Shown: positions 1 to 5,731, numbered from the stretch's first letter. The stretch: DNA of 5,792 bases from Anaerolineae bacterium (GCA_016934645.1 JAFGSL010000506.1:1-5792); one strand, 5' to 3'. Made by a program: numbers and translations. The notes: a model not told the origin generated them from the letters alone.

Positions 1-720
1 CACTTCTGGCGGTAAGTCGGTCACAAAACGTCGCGGATCGGGCGGTGGAGTATACACATGCGCGTGAAGGGTGGCAGGCGTGTTGCCAGGGAAAGGCACG
101 CGCCCAGCAAGCATCTGGTAGGCCACGATCCCCAGCGCATAGTGGTCAGTCGCCAGGCCAACCTCAGCGGCACGATCCAGGTCGGCCTGCTCAGGAGCCA
201 TGTACTCCGGGGATCCCAGGAGCGTGCCCTGCGAGGTCAACGCCGAGCTGCCTTCCATCGCCTTCACCAGGCCGAAGTCCATCAACGTCACGCGCGGGCC
301 GGAGGCCGTGTCTTCCACCATCACGTTGAGCGGTTTGACGTCCCGGTGGATAACGCCTCGTTCGTGCACGTAATCCAGCGCGGCGGCGATTTGTTCGAGG
401 ATGGGGAGCGCCTGTTCCAACGACAACGCGCCCCGGGCTTCCAGAAGATCGTGCAGTGTGCGTCCCGGCAGGTATTCCATCGCAATATAGAGCTGCCCTT
501 CGATCTCGTCCGCATCGTACACGATCACGATGTTGGGATGGCACAAGTTCGCCGCCGCGCGTGCCTCTTGGCGAAAGCGCGCCGCGAAACTAGGGTCCTG
601 CGTCCAGTAGGGATGCAGCACTTTGAGTGCAACGATGCGATCCAGGGTGGCATCGCACGCTTTGTAGACGGTGGCGAAACCACCGCGCCCTAGTTCTTCT
701 AGAATTTCGTATTTACCAAT
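1..720 (-). repeat. Tandem-duplicated kinase-domain DNA, copy A (partner 2062-2781)
   Basis: Position n in this copy corresponds to n+2061 in the other copy over the whole stretch, with no gap. The encoded residues are identical at about 180 of 240 positions by hand count. Blocks such as the glycine-loop segment and LTSQGTLLGSPEYMAPEQAD are fully conserved. Copy A may extend past the left edge. Confidence 0.85.
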
Positions 721-753
721 GGATTTCATACATACATCGTCCATTTCTGTCAT
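1..753 (-). CDS. Hanks-type serine/threonine protein kinase, partial (C-terminus beyond window)
   Basis: This is a cytoplasmic eukaryotic-like Ser/Thr kinase domain that would transfer ATP phosphate to protein Ser/Thr. 251 codons are visible and the frame is still open at the left edge. From the 753 start the motifs are: glycine loop LGRGGFATVYKA (from about residue 21), VALK with Lys44, alpha-C Glu63, catalytic loop HRDVKPLN with Asp138 and Asn143, MDFG with Asp159, and SPEYMAPEQ with APE at 186-188. All catalytic residues are present, so it should be active; it is an RD-type kinase. In-frame ATGs lie at 753, 744 and 729. I chose 753 because only it has a good Shine-Dalgarno (GGGGGAAG, 7 nt spacing); 729 gives the N-terminus most like its paralogue. 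It starts 21 bp after the stop of the upstream kinase, so the two are probably co-transcribed. Any sensor domain lies outside the window. Confidence 0.95.
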   Translation of the reverse strand, partial: MTEMDDVCMKSIGKYEILEELGRGGFATVYKACDATLDRIVALKVLHPYWTQDPSFAARFRQEARAAANLCHPNIVIVYDADEIEGQLYIAMEYLPGRTLHDLLEARGALSLEQALPILEQIAAALDYVHERGVIHRDVKPLNVMVEDTASGPRVTLMDFGLVKAMEGSSALTSQGTLLGSPEYMAPEQADLDRAAEVGLATDHYALGIVAYQMLAGRVPFPGNTPATLHAHVYTPPPDPRRFVTDLPPEV

Positions 754-760
754 CCGTGGT

Positions 761-768
761 CTTCCCCC
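761..768 (-). promoter_or_regulatory. Shine-Dalgarno deciding the start of the partial kinase
   Basis: The minus strand reads GGGGGAAG, then 7 nt, then the ATG at 753. No comparable purine tract precedes the in-frame ATGs at 744 or 729. It occupies most of the 21-bp gap between the two kinase genes. Confidence 0.6.
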
Positions 769-774
769 GCTCCG

Positions 775-2799
775 CTACGGTTCCTCCCGCACCACCACAC
801 AGCGAAAACCCACGTTACCGCTCGCGTCCGCTGGCCATTCCCAGTCACGGTTTACAGAACGAAGATGGGGCATATCGTTGTTCCAGGAACCCCCACGAAT
901 CACCCGCCGATCACCACTTGTCGGCCCTCCAGGGTTCGTTTGTGCCCCGGAAGGATATGCACCATACCAATCCGCCACCCACTCCCAGACATTGCCCGCC
1001 ATATCCGACGCGCCGCACCAGCTATTCCCGCTGGTATTAAACGCAACCGGCGCAGTTTGTGCATAGCCATCATCGGCGGCTTTGTCGGCATAGTCTTCCG
1101 CGCAATTGACGTCACAAAAGTTGAGCCGTGTATCATCGAAGGTGTTACCCCACGGATAAATATTGCCTTCCGGCCCCCGGGCAGCATACTCCCATTCTGC
1201 CTCGGTAGGCAAGCGTCCCCCGGCCCAGGCACAATAGGCCTTGGCGTCTTCCCAGGACACACACACGACCGGATGGTCCCCCATGTCGGGGTTCTGATAA
1301 GTCGGCGTGCCCCAATCGCACGTTGTGGGTGCAGAACACACCCCAGCATTCACACAAACTTCATACTGTCCATTCATCACTTCGTTCCGATCGATCCAAA
1401 AACCATCCAGCGCGACTGTGTGTACCGGTTTCTCATCCTCCTCACCCTCTTCACTCCCCATCTGAAACTCGCTTGCTGAGATGTAGACCATAATCATATC
1501 ATCGGCAGGGCGTAACCAAGTGTTCTCTGGGAGAGGTGTTGGTTCAGGCACGGATGTTGGAGACGACTCAACCGTCGATGTCGCGACAGGCACGACCTCG
1601 GTAGGCACGGGTTTAGGCTCGGATGTCGAAGTTGCGACAGGCGTAACCTCGGTAGGTATAGGTGTGAGTTCAGATGTTGCTGTTATCAAAGGCATCGTTT
1701 GCGTCGGTGCGGGCATCGGTTCAAGGGTGGGCGTGACCGACGGACTTTGCAACGCTGGAAAGAGCACAGTCACCAGCACAATGCCGATCACCAGCACGAG
1801 TCCCCCACCCCCTGCCCACAAGGCCCAGGAAGGCAGGCGGCGTGCAGGAGGCCTGGGACGGGAAGGCGGAGGCTGTCGCTCGCGCGCTACTTGCGGGGGT
1901 GTCTCCGCTGCCGCATGGGGGCGCTCCTGTGGCGCGCGCGCTGCGGCCTGCGGTACAGGTTTCCGCCCTTCAGCAATCGCTTTCAGTTGCTCCACAAAGG
2001 CCAGCGCCGTGGGGAAACGGTCGGCGGGGGCCTTCGCCAGCATCGTGAGTAGGACCATGGTCACGTCGGGCGGCAAGTCAGCCACAAAGCGCCGTGGATC
2101 GGGTGGTTGCAGGTTGAGATGCGCGTTGAGGGTGCCGGGGGTATTGCCGAGGAAGGGCACACGCCCGGCGAGCATCTGGTAGGCGACGATGCCCAGCGCG
2201 TAACGGTCGGTCGCCGGGCCGATCTCGGCAACACGGTCGGGGTCGGCCTGCTCCGGCGCCATGTACTCCGGCGACCCCAAGAGCGTGCCCTGTGAGGTCA
2301 GCGCCGCGCTACTCTCCAGCGCCTTCACCAGCCCGAAGTCCGTCAGCACTGCGCGTAGCCCGCGCGCGGTCGTTTCGACCATGATGTTGGCGGGCTTGAC
2401 GTCGCGGTGGACGATGCCCTGTGCGTGGGCGTAATCCAGCGCGTCGGCGACTTGTTCCAGTATGGGCCATGCCTGTTCCAGGGAAAGCGCGCCCTCCACC
2501 TCTAACCAATCGCGCAGCGTGTGGCCCGGCAGATATTCCATAGCGATGAAAAGCTGTCCCGCTGCCTCCCCCGCTTCGTAAACGGTGACGATGTTGGGAT
2601 GGCGCAGATTCGCAGCGGCTCGCGCCTCGTTGTGGAAGCGCAGCGCAAAGTCCTGTTCACCCGCCCAATGCGCGTGGAGCACTTTAAGCGCGACGGTACG
2701 TCCGAGGTCGGTGTCGCGGGCTTTGTAGACGGTGGCGAAGCCACCACGACCTAATTCTTCAAGGATTTCGTACTTGCCGATTCGATGCGTCTCTGCCAT
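775..2799 (-). CDS. Membrane-anchored serine/threonine protein kinase with extracytoplasmic FGE-sulfatase-like domain
   Basis: 674-aa receptor-like kinase. Residues 8-275 are a complete kinase domain: glycine loop LGRGGFATVYKA, Lys39, Glu58, HRDVKPAN (Asp133, Asn138), TDFG (Asp154), APE at 181-183. Residues 281-322 are a basic, proline-rich juxtamembrane linker. One hydrophobic segment spans about 324-349. A Pro/Thr/Ser/Val stalk with 17-residue repeats follows (352-425). Residues about 436-672 match the formylglycine-generating-enzyme/SUMF1 fold (FQMGSE, GGRLPTEAEWEYAARG, YPWGN, DMAGNVWEWVADWY, RGGSW, NVGFRC). The basic side before the membrane segment suggests kinase inside and FGE-like domain outside. 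The FGE catalytic Cys pair, expected just after RGGSW, is replaced (N641 and about L646), so I infer a binding or sensing role, not formylglycine formation. An upstream ATG at 2811 is in frame, but 2799 has GGAGGG correctly spaced. Ligand and substrates are unknown. Confidence 0.96.
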   Translation of the reverse strand: MAETHRIGKYEILEELGRGGFATVYKARDTDLGRTVALKVLHAHWAGEQDFALRFHNEARAAANLRHPNIVTVYEAGEAAGQLFIAMEYLPGHTLRDWLEVEGALSLEQAWPILEQVADALDYAHAQGIVHRDVKPANIMVETTARGLRAVLTDFGLVKALESSAALTSQGTLLGSPEYMAPEQADPDRVAEIGPATDRYALGIVAYQMLAGRVPFLGNTPGTLNAHLNLQPPDPRRFVADLPPDVTMVLLTMLAKAPADRFPTALAFVEQLKAIAEGRKPVPQAAARAPQERPHAAAETPPQVARERQPPPSRPRPPARRLPSWALWAGGGGLVLVIGIVLVTVLFPALQSPSVTPTLEPMPAPTQTMPLITATSELTPIPTEVTPVATSTSEPKPVPTEVVPVATSTVESSPTSVPEPTPLPENTWLRPADDMIMVYISASEFQMGSEEGEEDEKPVHTVALDGFWIDRNEVMNGQYEVCVNAGVCSAPTTCDWGTPTYQNPDMGDHPVVCVSWEDAKAYCAWAGGRLPTEAEWEYAARGPEGNIYPWGNTFDDTRLNFCDVNCAEDYADKAADDGYAQTAPVAFNTSGNSWCGASDMAGNVWEWVADWYGAYPSGAQTNPGGPTSGDRRVIRGGSWNNDMPHLRSVNRDWEWPADASGNVGFRCVVVREEP
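1540..1692 (-). repeat. Three tandem 17-residue (51-bp) repeats in the kinase stalk
   Basis: Residues 370-386, 387-403 and 404-420 of the FGE-kinase align as three 17-aa units with consensus PvaTsTsEptPvPTEVv; the third unit is the most diverged. At DNA level the block gcgacagg recurs 51 bp apart (1583 and 1634) and cctcggtagg recurs with it. The composition is typical of an extended extracytoplasmic spacer between membrane and sensor. Such in-frame repeats can change number by slippage, which would alter stalk length. Confidence 0.75.
2062..2781 (-). repeat. Tandem-duplicated kinase-domain DNA, copy B (partner 1-720)
   Basis: This is the second copy of the duplication, inside the complete FGE-kinase gene. 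The alignment starts at IGKYEILEELG in both proteins. The N-terminal residues before that point differ (MAETHR here, MTEMDDVCMKS in the other), as do the start signals. Confidence 0.85.
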
Positions 2800-2803
2800 G
2801 GTT

Positions 2804-2809
2804 CCCTCC
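2804..2809 (-). promoter_or_regulatory. Shine-Dalgarno GGAGGG deciding the FGE-kinase start
   Basis: The minus strand reads ATGGAGGGAACCATG. GGAGGG sits 4 nt before the ATG at 2799. The alternative in-frame ATG at 2811 overlaps this site and has only GGCTGAGCAG before it. The start is therefore placed at 2799. Confidence 0.75.
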
Positions 2810-2873
2810 ATCTGCTCAGCCGCAAAATCCTGACAGTGGATGTTGCTACATACTGCTTTATTGCGAAGTCACA

Positions 2874-2906
2874 ACCTTAGTATAAGGTCACTTTGTAGGA
2901 AGGTCA
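2874..2906. promoter_or_regulatory. Operator-like half-site cluster over the kinase promoter
   Basis: The palindrome ACCTTA-GTA-TAAGGT (2874-2888) is centred on the -10 hexamer. A 7-bp direct repeat AAGGTCA occurs at 2884-2890 and 2900-2906, 16 bp apart, the second overlapping the -35. That makes three AAGGT-type half-sites on the promoter, a placement that suits a repressor or an autoregulator. No cognate regulator is visible here. Confidence 0.4.
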
Positions 2907-2907
2907 A
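2879..2907 (-). promoter_or_regulatory. Sigma70-like promoter for the kinase pair
   Basis: On the minus strand TTGACC (-35, 2907-2902) is followed by a 17-nt spacer and TATACT (-10, 2884-2879). Each hexamer matches the consensus at 5 of 6 positions. The start point would fall near 2872, leaving a leader of about 73 nt before the ATG at 2799. Confidence 0.65.
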
Positions 2908-2971
2908 TCACGGAGGCTTGATAGCGCTGCGACTCCGCACCACTTCGAACTTCAAGGAGAACATCACCAGG

Positions 2972-3034
2972 CCTCAACAGATTGACCGAATTCAACGGAG
3001 TCTCCATCCGCTCAATCCGGTCAACCCGTTGAGA
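2972..3034 (-). other. Long imperfect inverted repeat forming an RNA hairpin downstream of malic enzyme
   Basis: Arms 2972-2998 and 3008-3034 surround a 9-nt loop. Read as minus-strand RNA, 26 of 27 positions pair: all are Watson-Crick except five G-U pairs, and there is one G-G mismatch. Read as plus-strand RNA, the five G-U pairs become A-C mismatches. The hairpin lies 29 nt after the malic enzyme stop, on that gene's transcript. No U tract follows, so it is not a classical intrinsic terminator. It may be a 3'-end stabiliser, an RNase III-type processing site, or a copy of a dispersed palindromic element. Confidence 0.7.
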
Positions 3035-3062
3035 GATTCACAACAGTCCGTAAGGATCCGCG

Positions 3063-4514
3063 CTATACCTGCTCGATAGCCCAGTCCAGCGCCTCTTGCA
3101 GCATCGATTTTGGAGGCTGCGCGATGAACTCCGCCGCGATCAATTGCTCGACCAGCGCCCGTGCTTGCGAGATATCGTGGGCGGCCTGCGCGAACGCTTC
3201 CTCTCGGGTGAGGGTGACGCGCGCCAGGCCCTCATCCACGGCCTGCATCGCCACATCCGCAGCTTCGTGGGGGAACACGTCGGGCTCGTCCATGCGGGCG
3301 ATGATGTTCTCAGTGTCGATGCCGCGCTGTTCGGCGAAAGTCGCAAGCGAGCGAGCCGCCGCAATCGCCATCCCATCGGAGATGCCCTTCGCACGCGCGA
3401 GCAGCGCTCCCTTGAGGATGCCGGGGAAGCCCACCGAGTTATTAACTTGATTGGGGAAGTCCCCGCGCCCGGTGGCGACGATGGTCGCCCCGGCCTCTTT
3501 CGCCGCGTAGGGGTAGATCTCCGGGACGGGATTGGCGCAGGCGAAGACGATGGACTTGGGCGCCATCAAGCGGATGGAGTCCGGCTGGACAACACCAGGG
3601 CCGGGCGTCGATGCGGCGATAAGCACGTCCGCACCCTTCATCGCATCGTCGAAGTCAGCGATCAAACCCGGATTGGTCTGCTCGCATATCTCCCACTTGC
3701 GGTAGAAGCGTGTGTCGGCCTGGATGTCCTTGCGGTCGCGGTGCAGACCACCCTTGGAATCGAATACGACGATATTGTCGGGATTGCCGCCCGCCGCGAT
3801 AATAATGCGGACGATAGTTGTATTCGACGCACCCGCGCCGAGGAAGACCATCTTCGCCTCGCCGATTGGCTTATCCACCAGCTTCAGCGCGTTGATTAGT
3901 CCCGCCAGCGTGACGCACGCCGTCCCCTGCGCGTCATCGTGCCACACGGGGATGTCGCACTCGGCGCGCAACGTGTCCAGCACCTTGAAGCAGTTCGGCT
4001 GTGCAATGTCTTCCAGATTGATCGCGCCGAAACTTGGCTGCACCATCTTCACGAAGTCGATGATCCTGTCGGCGGAGTGACGCCCCTGCGCGTCGCGGCT
4101 ATCGATGCACAGCGCGGTCGCATCGATGCCGCCGAGGTACTTCATCAGGAAGGATTTCCCCTCCATCACCCCCAGGCCACCGGGCGGCGTGCAGTTGCCA
4201 TCGCCGAGAACGCGGGTGGAATCACTCACCACGGCAACGTAATTGCCCCGGTTGGAAAGCTCGTACGAGGTGTCGTTGTCGTCGCGGATGGTGGTCGAAA
4301 TCTGCGAAACGCCTGGCGTATACCAAACGTTGAACCAGTTGAAGCCAAAGACGCCCGCTTTGGGCACGGTCTGCATCTTGCCGCGATAAAAGCGGTGCGC
4401 CTGTTCCGCCAGCCGTTTGAGGAACAGCGTCTTCGCCCGCGCGAGTTTCTCCCCGGACAACTGCCGGGAGAGAATAGCGTCAAGATTGTCCAATGTAAGA
4501 TGTAACTCGGTCAT
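3063..4514 (-). CDS. Malic enzyme (oxaloacetate-decarboxylating malate dehydrogenase)
   Basis: 483-aa cytoplasmic enzyme that oxidatively decarboxylates malate to pyruvate and CO2 with reduction of NAD(P), feeding pyruvate or NADPH pools. Motifs in order: YTPGV at 65-69, VMEGK with the probable catalytic Lys120, metal-site INLED (Glu168, Asp169) and WHDDAQGTA (Asp193/194), Rossmann GAGASN at 226-231, ANPVPE at 327-332, and NSVGFPGILKGAL at 359-371. The substrate loop reads VLGDGNCTPPGGLG rather than the commoner VLGLGNIGP form, which marks a sub-branch of the family. Cofactor preference cannot be read safely. The frame is open up to 4652, but the ATG at 4514 has a perfect AGGAGG with 5-nt spacing and starts at natural sequence, while the extra 46 residues look untranslated. 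It has its own promoter at 4602-4630. No classical terminator precedes the kinases. Confidence 0.96.
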   Translation of the reverse strand: MTELHLTLDNLDAILSRQLSGEKLARAKTLFLKRLAEQAHRFYRGKMQTVPKAGVFGFNWFNVWYTPGVSQISTTIRDDNDTSYELSNRGNYVAVVSDSTRVLGDGNCTPPGGLGVMEGKSFLMKYLGGIDATALCIDSRDAQGRHSADRIIDFVKMVQPSFGAINLEDIAQPNCFKVLDTLRAECDIPVWHDDAQGTACVTLAGLINALKLVDKPIGEAKMVFLGAGASNTTIVRIIIAAGGNPDNIVVFDSKGGLHRDRKDIQADTRFYRKWEICEQTNPGLIADFDDAMKGADVLIAASTPGPGVVQPDSIRLMAPKSIVFACANPVPEIYPYAAKEAGATIVATGRGDFPNQVNNSVGFPGILKGALLARAKGISDGMAIAAARSLATFAEQRGIDTENIIARMDEPDVFPHEAADVAMQAVDEGLARVTLTREEAFAQAAHDISQARALVEQLIAAEFIAQPPKSMLQEALDWAIEQV

Positions 4515-4519
4515 TGAAA

Positions 4520-4525
4520 CCTCCT
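4520..4525 (-). promoter_or_regulatory. Shine-Dalgarno AGGAGG deciding the malic enzyme start
   Basis: The minus strand reads CAGGAGGTTTCAATG: a full AGGAGG, 5 nt before the ATG at 4514. This rules against the longer in-frame ATG at 4652, which also lies upstream of the promoter predicted at 4602-4630. Confidence 0.9.
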
Positions 4526-4601
4526 GAAAGTAGTTTGGTAAGTTTTTCGGTAAATAGTCGGAGCAGCAAATTGAACCTTCTGCCCTAGCACAGCGCAATT
4601 C

Positions 4602-4630
4602 AGTATACGACCAATGTGCACTTCTGCCAA
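4602..4630 (-). promoter_or_regulatory. Sigma70-like promoter for malic enzyme
   Basis: The minus strand has TTGGCA (4630-4625), a 17-nt spacer and TATACT (4607-4602). Each hexamer matches the consensus at 5 of 6 positions. The start point would be near 4595, giving a leader of about 80 nt. Confidence 0.65.
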
Positions 4631-4643
4631 TCGTACGTATAAT
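4615..4643 (+). promoter_or_regulatory. Divergent promoter driving the nitrilase stub and SGNH hydrolase
   Basis: A perfect -10 hexamer TATAAT lies at 4638-4643. The hexamer 17 nt upstream, TGTGCA, is a poor -35 (3 of 6). The start point would be near 4650, about 26 nt before the ATG at 4676. It overlaps the minus-strand malic enzyme promoter. The weak -35 suggests either low activity or activator dependence. Confidence 0.5.
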
Positions 4644-4675
4644 CGGGCACACAATGACAATATAACTGCCGGACT

Positions 4676-4855
4676 ATGACAGATAAAATACGTATCACAC
4701 AGATCAAAGTCTATCCCGAAAAGGGAAATCTGGCGGGTAACCACCGACAGCTTATGGCACTCCTCGATGCGGTGGAGATTCACAACCCCGACGTTGTGGT
4801 AACGCCGGAATGCTTTCTGGATGGCTACGTGGTGACAGAGGCACACGTCACATTC
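4676..4855 (+). pseudogene. 5' remnant of a carbon-nitrogen hydrolase (nitrilase superfamily) gene
   Basis: About the first 60 residues read like the N-terminus of a nitrilase/amidase-fold enzyme: KIRITQIKV (first strand), EKGNLAGNH, then a helix, then DVVVTPECFLDGY with the conserved PE glutamate (Glu45), the first member of the Glu-Lys-Cys triad. The Lys and Cys parts, and the remaining roughly 200 residues that such enzymes need, are absent. After TEAHVT the sequence becomes FAFFFYGG from an 8-T run and passes in frame into an unrelated SGNH hydrolase. I read this as a deletion junction near 4850-4860. The remnant keeps a promoter and ATG, with only a weak Shine-Dalgarno. A 290-aa fusion protein could still be made; the stub alone cannot be catalytic. 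The 3' limit is approximate. Confidence 0.7.
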
Positions 4856-4870
4856 GCGTTTTTTTTCTAT

Positions 4871-4875
4871 GGAGG
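4871..4875 (+). promoter_or_regulatory. Internal Shine-Dalgarno GGAGG for the SGNH hydrolase
   Basis: GGAGG is followed by TCTT and the ATG at 4880. The spacing is slightly short but usable. It is far better than anything before the ATG at 4676, and supports independent initiation of the hydrolase. Confidence 0.65.
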
Positions 4876-4879
4876 TCTT

Positions 4880-5548
4880 ATGCCCATCGTCGATACAACC
4901 ACCTATCTTGCCGATATCGTCGCTATCCTGAAAGCCCAGTGGCCCGACAATCGCACAGTGAACATCGTGTGTCACGGTCACAGCGTCCCCGCCGGGTATT
5001 TCGCCACGCCGATGGTGGATGCGCTCAACGCCTATCCACATCTGCTTTACCGCGGATTGAAGCAGCGCTTTCCCTTCGCCGTGATCAACGTGATCGTCAC
5101 CGCGCGCGGCGGAGAGGAGTCGGATGCAGGCGCCGCGCGGTTCGCGGAGGACGCGCTCAGCCACAGACCGGACGTGGTCACGCTCGATTATGGCTTGAAC
5201 GACCGGCGCATCGGGCTAGAAAATGCCAGAAGCGCGTGGCAGATGATGATCGAGCCAGCGTTGAAGCGGGGATGTAAGATGATTCTGCTGACGCCGACGT
5301 GCGACGTCACGCAGCGGGTGACATACACAGGCAGCGACCGCGATCTCCTCGCGGTGCACGCCGCTCAAATCCGCAACCTGGCTGCCGAATACGGGCTTGG
5401 TCTGGCCGACAGCTTCGCAGCGTTTCATCGCTACCAGGAGACTGGCGGCTCACTGGACGATCTGCTTTCGTGGGGCAACCACCCTAACCGCAAAGGCCAC
5501 GAGTTAGTCGCTACAGAACTCCTGCGCTGGTTTCCGATCGCGACGTAG
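4880..5548 (+). CDS. SGNH/GDSL-type hydrolase (esterase-like)
   Basis: 222 aa from the ATG at 4880, a normal size for a single-domain SGNH hydrolase. Such enzymes hydrolyse ester bonds (acyl or acetyl groups on lipids or sugars); the substrate cannot be predicted here. Block I is VCHGHSVPAGY with probable nucleophile Ser35 (GHS in place of GDS). Block II glycine is in TARGGE (Gly77/78). Block III is YGLNDR with Asn107. Block V is GNHPNRKGH with His201; the Asp usually three residues before that His is Trp198, so the triad may be a Ser-His dyad or use another acid. No signal peptide is seen, so it is probably cytoplasmic. The frame continues upstream to 4676 through a nitrilase fragment, giving a possible 290-aa fusion. 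I prefer 4880 because of its own GGAGG and because SGNH homology begins there. It is probably transcribed from the promoter at 4615-4643. Confidence 0.85.
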   Translation: MPIVDTTTYLADIVAILKAQWPDNRTVNIVCHGHSVPAGYFATPMVDALNAYPHLLYRGLKQRFPFAVINVIVTARGGEESDAGAARFAEDALSHRPDVVTLDYGLNDRRIGLENARSAWQMMIEPALKRGCKMILLTPTCDVTQRVTYTGSDRDLLAVHAAQIRNLAAEYGLGLADSFAAFHRYQETGGSLDDLLSWGNHPNRKGHELVATELLRWFPIAT

Positions 5549-5647
5549 AGTTCTTTGACCAACAGGTGAAGTAAATGAATGAGTTAACACACTTGCCTGA
5601 AATCAAAAATGGGTGTATCACAAAGGCACACAACGTTCTACCGATTC

Positions 5648-5692
5648 ACCGGCGTTACCGCCGGTCTTCCACATGCCCTAAAGAGCATTTTT
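5648..5692 (+). terminator. Two adjacent hairpins, the second with a T tract; candidate terminator for the SGNH gene
   Basis: Hairpin 1 is a perfect 7-bp stem ACCGGCG/CGCCGGT with loop TTAC (5648-5665). Hairpin 2 pairs ATGC (5673-5676) with GCAT (5685-5688) and runs into TTTTT (5688-5692). The first stem is strong but lacks a T tract; the second has the T tract but a weak stem. They begin 99 nt after the SGNH stop. Confidence 0.45.
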
Positions 5693-5731
5693 GTAGTTTC
5701 GTAGTAAAGAAAGAGTGCGGTAAAAGTCAAG

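Noticed and set aside
58..693. Long plus-strand open frame (211 codons)
   Set aside because: It is the antisense shadow of the partial kinase, whose minus-strand frame shows every kinase motif. A GC-rich gene often leaves its opposite strand open.
1520..2182. Plus-strand frame of 220 codons rich in Gly, Val, Thr and Ser
   Set aside because: Its repeats are the antisense of the Pro/Thr stalk of the FGE-kinase, not an independent repetitive protein.
2911..2937. Small inverted repeat CGGAG...CTCCG upstream of the kinase promoter
   Set aside because: It has a 5-bp stem with a 17-nt loop, well within chance expectation.
2840..3079. Plus-strand frame of 79 codons between malic enzyme and kinase
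   Set aside because: It has no protein-like features and runs through the hairpin and promoter; judged a chance frame.
3096..3899. Long plus-strand open frame (267 codons)
   Set aside because: It is antisense to the malic enzyme, has no recognisable motifs, and the minus-strand frame explains the region fully.
4515..4652. 46-residue N-terminal extension of malic enzyme from the ATG at 4652
   Set aside because: It contains the predicted promoter and leader, has no Shine-Dalgarno, and the ATG at 4514 has a perfect AGGAGG.
4511..5164. Minus-strand open frame (217 codons) opposite the nitrilase/SGNH frame
   Set aside because: It crosses the divergent promoter region and lies antisense to clear SGNH motifs; the composition looks random.
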